Below, in pieces: positions 25,014-36,200 of a DNA stretch of 64,000 nucleotides (the first letter of the stretch is position 1; each line of letters opens with the position of its first letter). The position numbers and the translations under genes are program-made. The notes under the pieces are model-generated. The model was not told where the DNA came from. It saw nothing but the letters and a program-made list of their open reading frames with translations, and ran no database searches. Source of the DNA: Siderastrea siderea (lineage: Eukaryota; Cnidaria; Anthozoa; Scleractinia; Rhizangiidae); NCBI GenBank assembly GCA_964030785.1, contig OZ034969.1:70154862-70218861 (forward strand). Reading direction: 5' to 3'.

Positions 25014-27018
25014 GTGCGTACAAAGAGGCTAGCAAAAAAATTCTAATTTCAAACTACTTTTTTACTTACCACATGTTTAAGGGTGCAAATACATCAACAG
25101 TCATGTAACCCAATTGTGAGTTGTGAGAATCTGCGCACACGCTTTGAAAGCCTAAAACCTTTTGTTTCTTTAATACAATTTTGTATGACATGTTATTGTT
25201 CATGCCCTCTGAGGTTAGCATGGCAACCATATTTTGTCAGGCAGGTTTCACAACCTTTATCCCTCGGACGTCAACTCATACCCCCCAAGTGGGAGAGGTT
25301 GAGATCAATAGTAGGTCTGTGGTGCCGCTGGGGGCCTGTGACGTTATCAAAGATGGCGGCCATCTTTGGATTTACTTAAAGTCAGGAATTATCAAAAGGC
25401 AGATGCTAGATTTGTAAAAATGGCACAGAGAAACACATAGCTGCTTTTTGTCGACATTTTATACTTTTTTATCGAAAAAAGGTAAAAAGACGCATTTTTA
25501 TTCAAAAATGGCTTGACCACATGCTTCTTATGCCCTCATGCTTCGTAACCATAGCAACCGATGTGCATACAGCTACTGGAATCGGCAGGTGCTGAAAAAA
25601 AAATCCTTTTGAAAAAAATGAAGGAAACCCTCATGAGGATACGGGGGACTGTAAGCCCGAGGGTTAATTATTCTTTTTTTTTTTCAAGATATGTTTACTT
25701 TTTGCGGTAACGTTTGCCTTTTTTATTATTGTAGTGTAAGCTTGTGGGCAGTTTGGTTAATTTTGGCTGTTTTCTGAAGGCTCGGTTCCAGTAAGGCTAC
25801 CGTTATAAAATCAAGACATAATTCCCTTTTTAGTTCGCAGTTGCTATAGCAACTGAGAACTATTGGAGCTGTCCTGGCGTAAACAGTCGTGTTAGTGTGT
25901 TAACTTTTTGGCAACAAGCCACAAAGCCATTCAAAGTAGAATCCTTCGAGGTGTAATAGACAAGTTTTGAGGGGCTCTTAACCAAGTTTTGCGCAGTCTC
26001 TATGGATGAAGACAACGCAGGAAGGAGTCGGAAGGAAAAGTTTACTCAGGAGCATGTTAGGACTCGCTGGTCTTCAGTTTAGCTTGGCGTTCACCAGTGG
26101 GTTAGGAACAGCTGGACGAGGAAAGAAATTGGTTGTTAAGTTTAGTTGCTGTCGAAAAGATTGCAAAGAAGTCTTTGTGTGTTGATGTTTATGATCTACA
26201 CGTGCAAACATTTCTTTACGCATAAGTTGTCTGGGGGAGATAATTGGTCATAATTAATGAAGCCCACGAAAGGCGATTGTGTACGTTTACATTTGGTACG
26301 GGTTTAAGTTATAAACTATCAAAAAATCATCCACACCTTACAGAGTTCAAGGACTTTATTGACAGCTTTCAGTTTGAGTTTTATGTGGTTTACTTTGAGC
26401 TGATATAATGTATGTTGCTCGGAATTATCGGCCAGTCAGGATTTTCCCCGTACGCGCGTATTCGATAAATTTTAAAAATATTCCATGCATCATTGCCAGA
26501 AGAGTTCTGACTCTTACCCGTTATTGTAATTGAGCTCTCCCGAATTAGTCTAGTAGCTTAGTGGAATGATCGTGACACACTGGACAAAAGTGCCAAACTT
26601 TGTATACTGTTTCCTTGGGATATGAGTATTAAATCTGGGATGGGTGCCCAAAATAAGAAACTTCCTGTTATCATATAAAATGCGAAACACTTTTCACCAT
26701 TGCCCTGCAGTGCTTGGTAACCAGGCTTTTTCATCAAATATTATCTGCGACAGTTTTGAAGAGGGTAGCAAAGGTTTTTGAAAGGTAAAATGACTTACAA
26801 TCAATGCAAGAATTTCCCTGAACAATGATTCTTGATTTTCCTCACAAAAAGTACGTTTTAAAATTGCCTGGTTACCAAGCTATTATTATTTTCATAATAC
26901 GTACTAAGCCCTTTAAAAAATTTGTTGGGTGATTAAACTATTAAACAATGTATCTGAGCATTTCTGTGAATATTTAATCTGGATAGTCTCGCAAATTATG
27001 CTCGTTATCGTATAAATA
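25014..27018. other. No gene seen; presumed intron or 3' flank of gene A
   Basis: I searched for a phase-2 acceptor followed by COR-B-like coding sequence and found none. A few G-rich and AT-rich patches are present but no repeat family was recognised. Confidence 0.35.
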
Positions 27019-27822
27019 CAGTGGAACCTCGATTATTCGGACCTCGATTATCCAGATTTCTCGATTATCCGGACTTCCTTCTCTGGTCCCAATTTTTTCA
27101 TGAATATTAATTAGTCACATTCAAGACCAGATATAATACACATGTACTCGCTTTAACTAGGTTCTATGGGGATTTAAACGTTATTTCAAGGTGGTTTACC
27201 TACAAAAAACCTTGATGTGTAGTTTCCAATCGAACAACTTTTAATACTTCGGCAGGCAACTTCATTATTCAGTTTCCACTAGCCATAAAAACATTCCCAC
27301 ACATAATTTTGCTTACTGTTTTTGCTTTCTTGTATTATACTGAAGTTTACAAGGCAAAATGGCTAAATTCAGAATGTTTAAATCCTTCTATTAGGTCAAA
27401 AACATCGTAGAATATGTTCAATATCATTCGACGCTGCAAGTTAGCACCACGTCTAGTACCAGGCCCAACACAAAAAGACACATGGAACGCCTGGAGGTTC
27501 AAAATTGTTTGCGAACGAAGTGGCCTGTTTTTGTCGCCTTTTTTGTAGAAAAACTGCCTCAAAATTATCAATGTGTTCGGAATTTCTGTTTGCGAGGATG
27601 GTTAACAGCTGATTTATCGCTATTATGAAGCTACTTTTCTGTTTTATGGGCAAAAATGCGCTGAAGATGCGGAGGATGCGGAAGTTAGCGAACTATGAGG
27701 ATCCGCACTGCCCTGGTTTTATTTTTGGCTCATTAATATTCATACTTTCGATTATCCGGACTCTCGATTATCCGAACTATTTAGCTTAGTCCCAACAAGT
27801 CCGGATAATCGAGGTTCGACTG
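27019..27822. mobile_element. Pogo/Tigger-like non-autonomous element (MITE)
   Basis: The left end CAGTGGAACCTCGATTATTC and the right end (reverse complement CAGTCGAACCTCGATTATCC) are terminal inverted repeats of the pogo/Tigger type. They are flanked by TA at 27017-27018 and 27823-27824, the target duplication of this superfamily. Extra GATTATCCGGACT motifs are repeated subterminally on both sides. The 804-bp interior has no transposase. Confidence 0.85.
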
Positions 27823-27940
27823 TACACTAGTGGTTTCCAAGCTACACTTTTGAAGGGTTTGTTTGCAGGACGGGTCGCCCAGCCTTAAATGTTGTGTATA
27901 AAATCCAACTGTACTATCTGCATTTTATCACAATAAAAAG

Positions 27941-29788
27941 TCATTTGCTGCATTTGCATTTGCACAGATCAGTGCATGGCAAGCTAGCCTTTGCACATTT
28001 GCATCTTGAACATGAAGTTTTACAAGAGCACTTGAAAGGTTCTCGGCAAGATCTCGAAACTTCGGGGAGTGTTAGCCAGACGGGAACCCAACCGCCATCC
28101 TCTTTCCTCCAGCCGAACTCATCAGCGGATGGAATGCTTTGCTGGGGATTGTCGCTGGTAGCCCAAATCCCAGCTTGATACACCGATCTTTTAGCGTGTT
28201 GAAGGAGTGCATCCTTAAAGGAAGAGATAACAGATAATAACGAATGTATAAGTGATAAGAGCTGATAAAAACATAAAAACACCAAATTCTGAATAGTCAC
28301 CTAAAAGAGCTTAAAAATACCATTCAAAATTTCCAACAGCTGGGTGCTTACAAAGAAGATCACACAAAAAGCTGTTCCTGCATTCGAAAAAAGTTTACAT
28401 ATTTTTGTCACCTTTGTTGGAGGAAGCTTATCCATTGCTCTGTTCTGCTTACAGAACAGTTCTTTTCTGGCTTCGTTGATGGAGTCACAAGGACAAGACT
28501 TGTCATACATAATGACGGCCATTCTCTCGATCTTTTGGAAATGCTCTGAGTCAGCATCCAGGTGCTGGAAGGGGTTTTCGGCAAGGTACGCAAGTGTCGG
28601 AGTAACTGCATTGTACTGCTGCCAGGCCTGCCATGCAGAACGCTTTCCCTTTCCAACAAACGCTGAGGTGGTGTCACATCCGCTAAGTGCGTGAAACACT
28701 GGAAGACAACTTGCCCTGGTCTCTCCAAGGAAAGCGAACACTCTGTTGACACTAATGAAGGTGAAGTGCTTTCCCATTCCAAAGGCAATCCAAATGTCTG
28801 CATCAGGTCTCTCTATGATCAGTCGGCCAAACTTTCCCACTAAAATAACGACCACGTCTGTGTCCACAGTCCTTATAACAACACTTTTACAGCCTGACTG
28901 TAGGGCATGTAAAACATGAATTACAATTCTGGTATCAGCCTCTTCGTGGTTGCACGGAGGCATGGGGGTTGCTGCTGACCCACACGATGTTACAGATTGT
29001 CCTGCAAGAGCAGAAGCAAATCAAGACTTGATTTGTTAGTTATCAATCAGCAAAACATAGTTATCATAGTTATCAAAACAATAAGCCAAGTACCAGAGTA
29101 CACAAATGCACACACTTACCAGATGTAATATGTACAGCCTTTCCTTCCGGGACACTAGCACTGATGCCTGCAAATTTAGAACTAAGGAACCCAAATAACT
29201 CAGTTTTGTTTGCTGGATCTCGCAGAAACTGCGACCAGTTGGACGGAAGCTTCGTTTGTCCGGCCACCTTCCTTCGTACTCCTTGTCCGCGCTTTTCCCG
29301 CGTTGACTCTTTAAGACTGTCTGCGCTGTAGGTGTCCCACACAATGTCCACTCGAGGGGAGTGCTGAAGTTGAGAAAGCACATAAGGAAGAAACACTAGA
29401 TTTGCATATTCATCAAAGGTCGAGGCGACACTTGTTGGTAAGCTATGCACGATCACTGCACCATCTAAAACTCTACAATGATACCTCATTGGTGGATCAG
29501 AGTGTTCCTGTGGAACAAGGCACTTGAGAAGTTCCGACTTTGTACCGGGAAGGTAGAGGTTGCCAAGATCGGAGAGGGAGGGTGGAAAAGACTGGATTTC
29601 GTGCGAGAAAAACTCATCCAGATCACCGTCTCTAATTTGCATTGCTACGTAGAGTTGTGCAAATAGAGATACGTTATTCGCGAGCACTTTGATTTTCTTT
29701 CCTTGATTTGCTGATTTCTTTTTGCCAGATCTTTTGAAGAGACTGAGGTTGTTCTTCTTGATGGTGTCGTGAATGGATTTTGTACGGG
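27941..29788 (-). CDS. FEN1/XPG-like PIN nuclease-type protein with Cys-rich tail
   Basis: Three minus-strand exons join in frame: 29788-29120, 29001-28352 and 28213-27941. Junctions are phase 1 (CTG then gtaagt; acceptor ttgcag) and phase 0 (TTT then gtaagc; acceptor tttaag). I read a scattered FEN1-type active site. VDIVWDTYSADSLKESTREK recalls the early Asp and the FDG-x-P-x-x-LK-x-x-x-x-x-x-KR region. HEEADTRI recalls the EAEA-like acidic pair, and RTVDTDVVVIL the D-x-D pair. HALSGCDTTSAFVGKGKRSA recalls the GSDY-x-x-x-I-x-GIG-x-K-x-A segment of the helix-three-turn-helix. The C-terminus is a cysteine cluster (FKCSCKTSCSRCKC, then CKCKCS and stop). Similar uncharacterised proteins are, from memory, very numerous in cnidarian genomes, suggesting a mobile or multicopy family. 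A 5' exon is missing: exon 1 has an acceptor (ggttacag) and no ATG near its start. The nuclease assignment is inference from motif order. Confidence 0.65.
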
Positions 29789-31039
29789 CTGTAACCAGGG
29801 GTTGTTATTTTGACGTTCAAATTGTGCCTGGATTTCTGTTCCTACGATTTTGCGGAAACTTGAAGAGTCAAGGTTAGATGGTATTATAAGCTGATTCTAG
29901 AAGTTTAAACCAAATCGTAGCGCTCAGTTTTGTTAGAATAGCAATTTTATTAAAAAGCAGTGTTCAATAAAAGCAAAATCACGCAAAATTAACGAACAGT
30001 ACATCTATGTGTTGACATACGTATTATTTCTTGATAAATTGTGTGTAAAATGCGAAAGTTTCAAGGCAATCAAGTAAGAAATGACGATGTTATTAGAATT
30101 TTTAGAGAGGCATAGAGCGCGTCATTTATTTCGATCGAGTCACCTTAATTTTTTTTCTTATATTAAGGTGTTTCGATACAGTTTTTGGGACCATACCTAA
30201 CTTTTACATTGGGCTCTTAGACAGTCTTCGCCTTGTCGGACTGACGTGAAATTTGCACCAGTTATTGTTCTTGGATTGAACTTCATTGTGGGTAAAATTT
30301 TATGAAAATCGATATTTCCATGTCAACGATAGACAAAATCCTCGAAAAAACAGTAAAATTACAATTTTGCGCGATCCAGACTTCACTTTGAAAAGCCACT
30401 AGCTACCAACATCTCAAACTGTGGTGTACGGCAAACAAAATATACAAGAATAAAAAAATTCTGTATGTTTAATTTCAATCGCAAAAACATTCGATAATTC
30501 GATGTAATGGCTGGAAATGTTGCCAAAATGCGTCTTTTACTTACGATTTGACGCCAAGTAAGTTTTATTGACAAAGAAAATGCAGTGGTTGTTTTTCTGT
30601 TTAGTTGTTAAGTTAATTTAAGGTTAGTCATATAACTGTATTTATTAAAAACTGGACTAGGTATATTGGATTTCTAGAATTTTGATTGGCTGAACGGAGC
30701 TAGGCTATCAGCTCATATACCTGCTGTGACCAAATATGGTCAATGAACACTCAACAATAAACTGAGCTGAAGATTTTTTCCTCGCGAGCAATCCGGCGAG
30801 AAAAACGGTCGAACAAAATCCCTTGGTAGCGAATTTACATTGAGCAGAATTTCCAACAGCGTCACTAAGACACAAATCAAAATTGTTCCGTAGTGCTTGA
30901 TTTCTTAAGACAACAAGAAACTGTGCAGAAATAGAAATTTAAGCATTAAGCGTTGCCTACAATTTATTTCTTTCATCGATCGTCACGTCGATCATTAAAT
31001 TAACATTGAGCAACGGTAGGTTTTATCAGGAAAGCTTTC
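29789..31039. other. No gene seen
   Basis: AT-rich. It could hold the missing first exon of the minus-strand nuclease-like gene, but I could not identify one. The text around 30660-30720 (TAGAATTTTGATTGGCTGA) may begin the repeat element that follows. Confidence 0.35.
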
Positions 31040-32028
31040 CTCTTCAAAATATTAAGACAAGACATAAAATATAACACAGTGAAATGGGGCAGAGGCATTT
31101 AATAAAAACTATCACACATTCATGGCGAGTCGGTGTGAAAATCATGAGGCAATTTAAAGAAGTAAGCCTACTAAACAGACTCAGTACCAAGAAGGAAGGA
31201 AGGGCGAAATTGTTTTCGGCTATAACACACAAAATTGACACTGGTTTACCTGTACTCGTTGTAGCTCTGTGTTCCAACAGGTCCAAATGTTCAGATAGAA
31301 GTCGGATGCAAAGTAAACGGAGTTTTATCGCTTTCCCAGTTGTTTGAGTGTTGTTTTTACCATTCCGTCCGCAACCTCTAAACCGAGAACAACTGCGCTT
31401 TGTGCTTTGCGTTTAACAAACTATGATTGTGAATTCTGCTGTTCCTCGCTACAGTAACAGCTGAGCTGAGCTGCATAGAAATTACCTCTTCAAGTTCAAA
31501 TTAGTTCTGTCTTCAGTTTGATCAAACACGCACATGATGGCTTCGTTGTGCGAACGGATTACAGACTTGTCCCTTTTCAACTCCAGCAGCGAATATGGTG
31601 AAATCGTACAGCTTCAGTCCGCTTTGAATGATGACTACCACATTGTTTCAGGAAAAATCAAACACCTACCATATTTCAGAGCTAATAATAAGAAGATTTT
31701 TTCCAAAACTTGTACCAGCTCTTCGTTCACTTTCGAGTAGTTTCATTGATTCATTCAGCTTTGCAGTGAAACGCTGCAACACTTCGCAAGGTTTTGGCGC
31801 CTTTTTCGCTGAGTCATGTGCTCGATTCTTGTTCTCTTTTTATCTCTTTTATCTCTGTTCTCGTTTTTTCCCTTTATTTCTTCATTTTTTTTAAGTGGTT
31901 AAGTTTTTAATAAAACAATTATTCTACTCGGGCTTGCTGGATATCAAATGATTATAACCAACTCGGCGCTACGCGCCTCGTTGGTTATCTATCATTCGAT
32001 ATCCAGCGCGCCCTCGTAGAATAATTGT
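31040..32028 (-). mobile_element. Dispersed element copy with palindromic end (family also at 46319)
   Basis: Read on the minus strand from 32028, AACAATTATTCTACGAGGGC begins a palindrome (31914-32028) whose two arms contain GGATATC and TTGGTTAT and enclose a GGCGCGTAGCGCC core. The following sequence matches 46319-46745 on the plus strand: a shared segment with CAAAGCGGA-TGAAGCTGTA, AACTTGAA-AGGTAATTTC, and near the far end GGAACACAGAGCTACAA and AGGTAAACCAGT. Small frames inside are not conserved between copies. Confidence 0.6.
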
Positions 32029-32544
32029 TAAATATGCATTCGATTGAAAAAACGTTGTCATATGAAAAGTCTAAGCCCTTAACGATGAGACCTAATGTTG
32101 CACTTGGTAATGAGAACGGTGCAAGCCTTTCTGGTCAATTTGAGCGCTTATATACAGAGACGTACAGTGCGCATTTGCAAAAGTTCGTCTTCGTTCGTTT
32201 ACGTACGAAGACAATTTTTGCTGCAAAACTATTCGGAAATAAGAAAATAGCGAGTTGCCCTAGTTCTGTATGAAAACAATCAGTCGCTGATTATGCAAAT
32301 ACAGTTACATTTCCCAGAAAGCCCTTGGGTCTCACATTTTATGGTTTATACTTATCATAAGACAATGTTTTTTCAATCGAGTGTATACAAGGGATATACA
32401 ATAAGAGATGGGAATGTTGGCAAGCATTTTCATGACAGACATTGTTTTGTTCCAAAAGATCTCAACAAACAGTTTTCTGTCCTCAAGAAATGAAAAACAG
32501 GTTCGATTGCTTGTTTTACGAAATAAGACTAAATCCGTGCGAAG

Positions 32545-32850
32545 CTTTTTATTTAAACATACTCTTGGGGAGGGGAAGGGGAGTCCCATGACAACCCGAC
32601 CGGGACGGAGAATGCCATCTTTTCTTGGCGGGAAATCGCGCGGTACTCTTAGGCAAGCGGCGTTTTTCTTGGCGGGAAATTGCATGACCATCGTCGTTTC
32701 TGAAAAAGAGGTTTCTTTAAAAAGCTTAAGTTTATTTATTTAGCAAAACGATTGTTCGACAGTACTGAAGTTTCAAACTTCAGAAAAAACATCTAATATC
32801 TATAAATGGAAAGAAAAAGTTCAAAAGAATACTGGTAGAAGGCGAAAAAG
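32545..32850 (-). repeat. Inverted copy of the TTTCCCGCCAAGAAA repeat
   Basis: The reverse complement of this block matches 11840-12165 throughout, including both TTTCCCGCCAAGAAA motifs and the AAGCTTTTTAAAGAAACCTC stretch. The open frames over it are shadows of the repeat. Confidence 0.65.
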
Positions 32851-33176
32851 GCCAAAAATTTATTTAATTTTTTTTTTGATTGGCCGATTCAAACTGTATG
32901 CGCAATAACGTCAATTTTTTGGCTTCTACGCATAACCTTTTATTTCTGGTTGAATTACATATGATTTTATAATAGGCTTGACTAATTTCCACGCAAAGAA
33001 TGTGGCTTAGGGCAGATTCTGCTGTTTGGTTAAGCACGTAAGAATTCAAATTGCTAGAGATTGTCGCTAAATGCCAGCGATTTTTTTCACGCTACAGCAT
33101 TTTCTACAAATCTACAGCTTGTCCATAAATAAACTTAAATGTAATTGTCTCATCACCTCGTCGGTCCTTCCGTTTG

Positions 33177-33255
33177 TCTATTTATTTATTTATTTATTTA
33201 TTTATTTATTTTTTGTTGTTTATTTATTTATGTATTTATTTATTCATTCATTTAG
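33177..33255 (+). repeat. (TTTA)n microsatellite abutting the PNP exon acceptor
   Basis: A TTTATTTATTTATTTATTTA run with interruptions leads directly into the acceptor ttcatttag of gene B. The same arrangement, shorter, precedes the PNP exon of gene C at 60639-60667. The pyrimidine tract of the splice site is thus made of a microsatellite. Confidence 0.8.
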
Positions 33256-36200
33256 GAACAAAACCTTCACAAATGTTAGAAACTGGCAGCCCAACACAAG
33301 GTCCCTCAAAAAAAGGCACCATTGGCCCTCCAGAAGTCAGTGTCACTTTGCTGAAGAATAAAAATCTTCCCAGCAAAGCAACTGCTTGGCACAAAGTTCA
33401 ACTCCCAATCGACTTCCTGTTGCTCACGGTGAAAGACTGTGAATTTTTAAGTTGCCTTTCTTATCTAAATGAAGGATTCTTTAAGAGTTACCACAAATCC
33501 CTTGGATACTTGTACTTCGGGGATATTGGTGAAGGTGAAACGATGACGTCGAAAATAGCCGTCATTAAATGCAATACTGGTTCCACCGTTCCTAAAGGTT
33601 CTGTGCTTGTTGTAACAAAAGCTGTTAAAATCTTAAGGCCCAAAGCTGTGTTTTGTGTGGGTTTCTGTGGTGGCTTAAACTACAGGAAAGTCAAGCTTGG
33701 AGACGTGGTCGTTTCCGCAAGGTTAACTACTTATGCCCCCATCAAAATCACCGACAGTGGTGTTAGAGTGCGTGGCGTACATGTTCCTATACCAACACAA
33801 CTTGCAGACCTCATACGAAGTGCTGGGGAAGGCTGGGAAGCACCACTGAAGGATCCAGGGCAACTAGAGGTGGAAGTACATCGTGACGGCGAATTTCTGA
33901 GCGGCCCAGAGGTGGTTGATAGCAAGGAACGACGTGATCAACTCATTAACCGATTTCCCGACGCAATTGCTATTGAAATGGAGGGAGAAGGTAGGACTTC
34001 TAATAATTTGTATTATAATATCCCGCTTTATTGGACCAAATCCCGTTTGTTGTATGTACAATTTTTTTACTTACGATACGCTTCATATTCCTTGTTGTTC
34101 CCGAGTTTGCCTAATACTTAAAACAAACGTGGTTTTTTAAGGTCTTTACACAGCGGCGCATGACCTGGACGTTGAATGGATTGTCATCAAAGGTGTCTCA
34201 GACTTTGCAGATGGAAGGAAGTCTGAAACAGATTCCTGGAGACCGTTCGCCAGTCTAATGGCAGCTTCACTTACTGCTCATATGCTTAGCGATTCCGCTG
34301 TTTTCAAAGATTGGCCTCACTATGGACGTAAGTACACTAAAACCTTATGGTCTACAAAGGCTGCTTTCCTATAGGCTTTAATGTCCTACGCTAAATGTTT
34401 GTTACGGTAATAGCTTGACTTTGCGTATTTTGCATTAGCTATTGTTAAGGTGGATTTGGGTCAGATTAATGAAAGTGAGAAACCATTTTTTCCCTCTTTG
34501 TTAATCAGCTCGCTGAAATTTAGTAACTGCATCTAGCTACAAGGTAAATTTGCTCATTTGAAATGATTTAATTTCTTTTTTGAAGGTGCATCAACCCGAA
34601 GAAAAAGGACCATTTCGTTCCTTTCAAGTACCGAGGACCTCGACGAGCCCACGACTGCACACCATGGAGGTAAAATTCAGCTAAAACTCTTAGACTTTTA
34701 AGCTCTGACACACTTAACACGAACAAATCTTAACATGTTCGATGAATAACGTTTAGCGTGACTAGCATAGAAAACGGCAAGGTTATAGTAGATTTCTTTT
34801 TAACCACTATAAATCCCGCTATTTCTATTGTGAAAACGCACTTTTCTGGGGTGTAAACCCAGCTCGTCCACATATGGTTGAGAATCGACCATGAGGTTGG
34901 TATGTATCTGAATTCTGAAGTTGGTTTTGAAAGAAACGAATTTTTAAGTTTGAAATTAAAAAAAAACTCTTATCCTATGAGCAGATGTTCTTTAAAATAC
35001 GACACTGTGTTTTTTAAACTCTTTTCAGAAGCTAGGGTGCGCCACAGCTTAGTGAGCCTAGCTTGAACTGAAGTTAATCTTTTGTTACTAAAATAACTGT
35101 GGAAAAACCAACAAGATGTTGGGGAGGGGGGGGGGAATAAACCTTGCCATGAAGAGCAGCATCCCATTCAGGGGATAGTAATAATGCTCCTAGTCACTAA
35201 ACTGCTGGGGATCCTGTGATGGACTAGCATGACATCCAGGGGGAGTAATAATACTCCTAATCACTTTATGCTGGTGTCCTGTGATGGACTAGCATCCCAT
35301 CCAGGGAGGAGTAGTAATACTCCTTGTCACTTTATGCTGGGTATCCTGTGATGGACTAGCATCCCATTCAGGGGGAGTAGTAATACTCCTAGTCACTTTA
35401 TGCTGGGTATCCTGTGATGGACTAGCATGACATCCAGGGGGAGTAATAATACTCCTAATCACTTTATGCTGGTGTCCTGTGATGGACTAGCATCCCATCC
35501 AGGGAGGAGTAGTAATACTCCCAGTCGCTTAATGCTGGGTATTCTGTGATGGACTAGCACCCAATCCAGGGGGAGAGGTAATGCTCCTAGTCACTTTATG
35601 CTGGGTATCCTGTGGTGGACTAGCATGCCATCCAGGGGGAGTAGTAATACTCCTTGTCACTTTATGCTGGGTATCCTGTGATGGACTAGCATCCCATCCA
35701 GGGGGAGTAGTAATACTCCTTGTCACTTTATGCTGGGTATCCTGTGATGGACTAGCATCCCATCCAGGGACGAGTAGTAATACTTCTAGTCACTTTATGC
35801 TGGGTATCCTGTGATGGACAAGCATCCCATCCAGGGACGAGTAGTAATACTTCTAGTCACTTTATGCTGGGTATCCTGTGATGGACAAGCATCCCATCCA
35901 GGGACGAGTAGTAATACTTCTAGTCACTTTATGCTGGGTATCCTGTGATGGACAAGCATCCCATCCAGGGACGAGTAGTAATACTTCTAGTCACTTTATG
36001 CTGGGTATCCTGTGATGGACAGGCATCCCATCCAGGGACGAGTAGTAATACCCCTTGTCACTTTATGCTGGGTATCCTGTGATGGACAAGCATCCCATCC
36101 AGGGACGAGTAGTAATACTTCTAGTCACTTTATGCTGGGTATCCTGTGATGGACAGGCATCCCATCCAGGGACGAGTAGTAATACCCCTTGTCACTTTAT

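Noticed and set aside
26540..26610. tRNA or SINE A-box-like TAGCTTAGTGG
   Set aside because: No B-box at the proper distance and no cloverleaf by eye.
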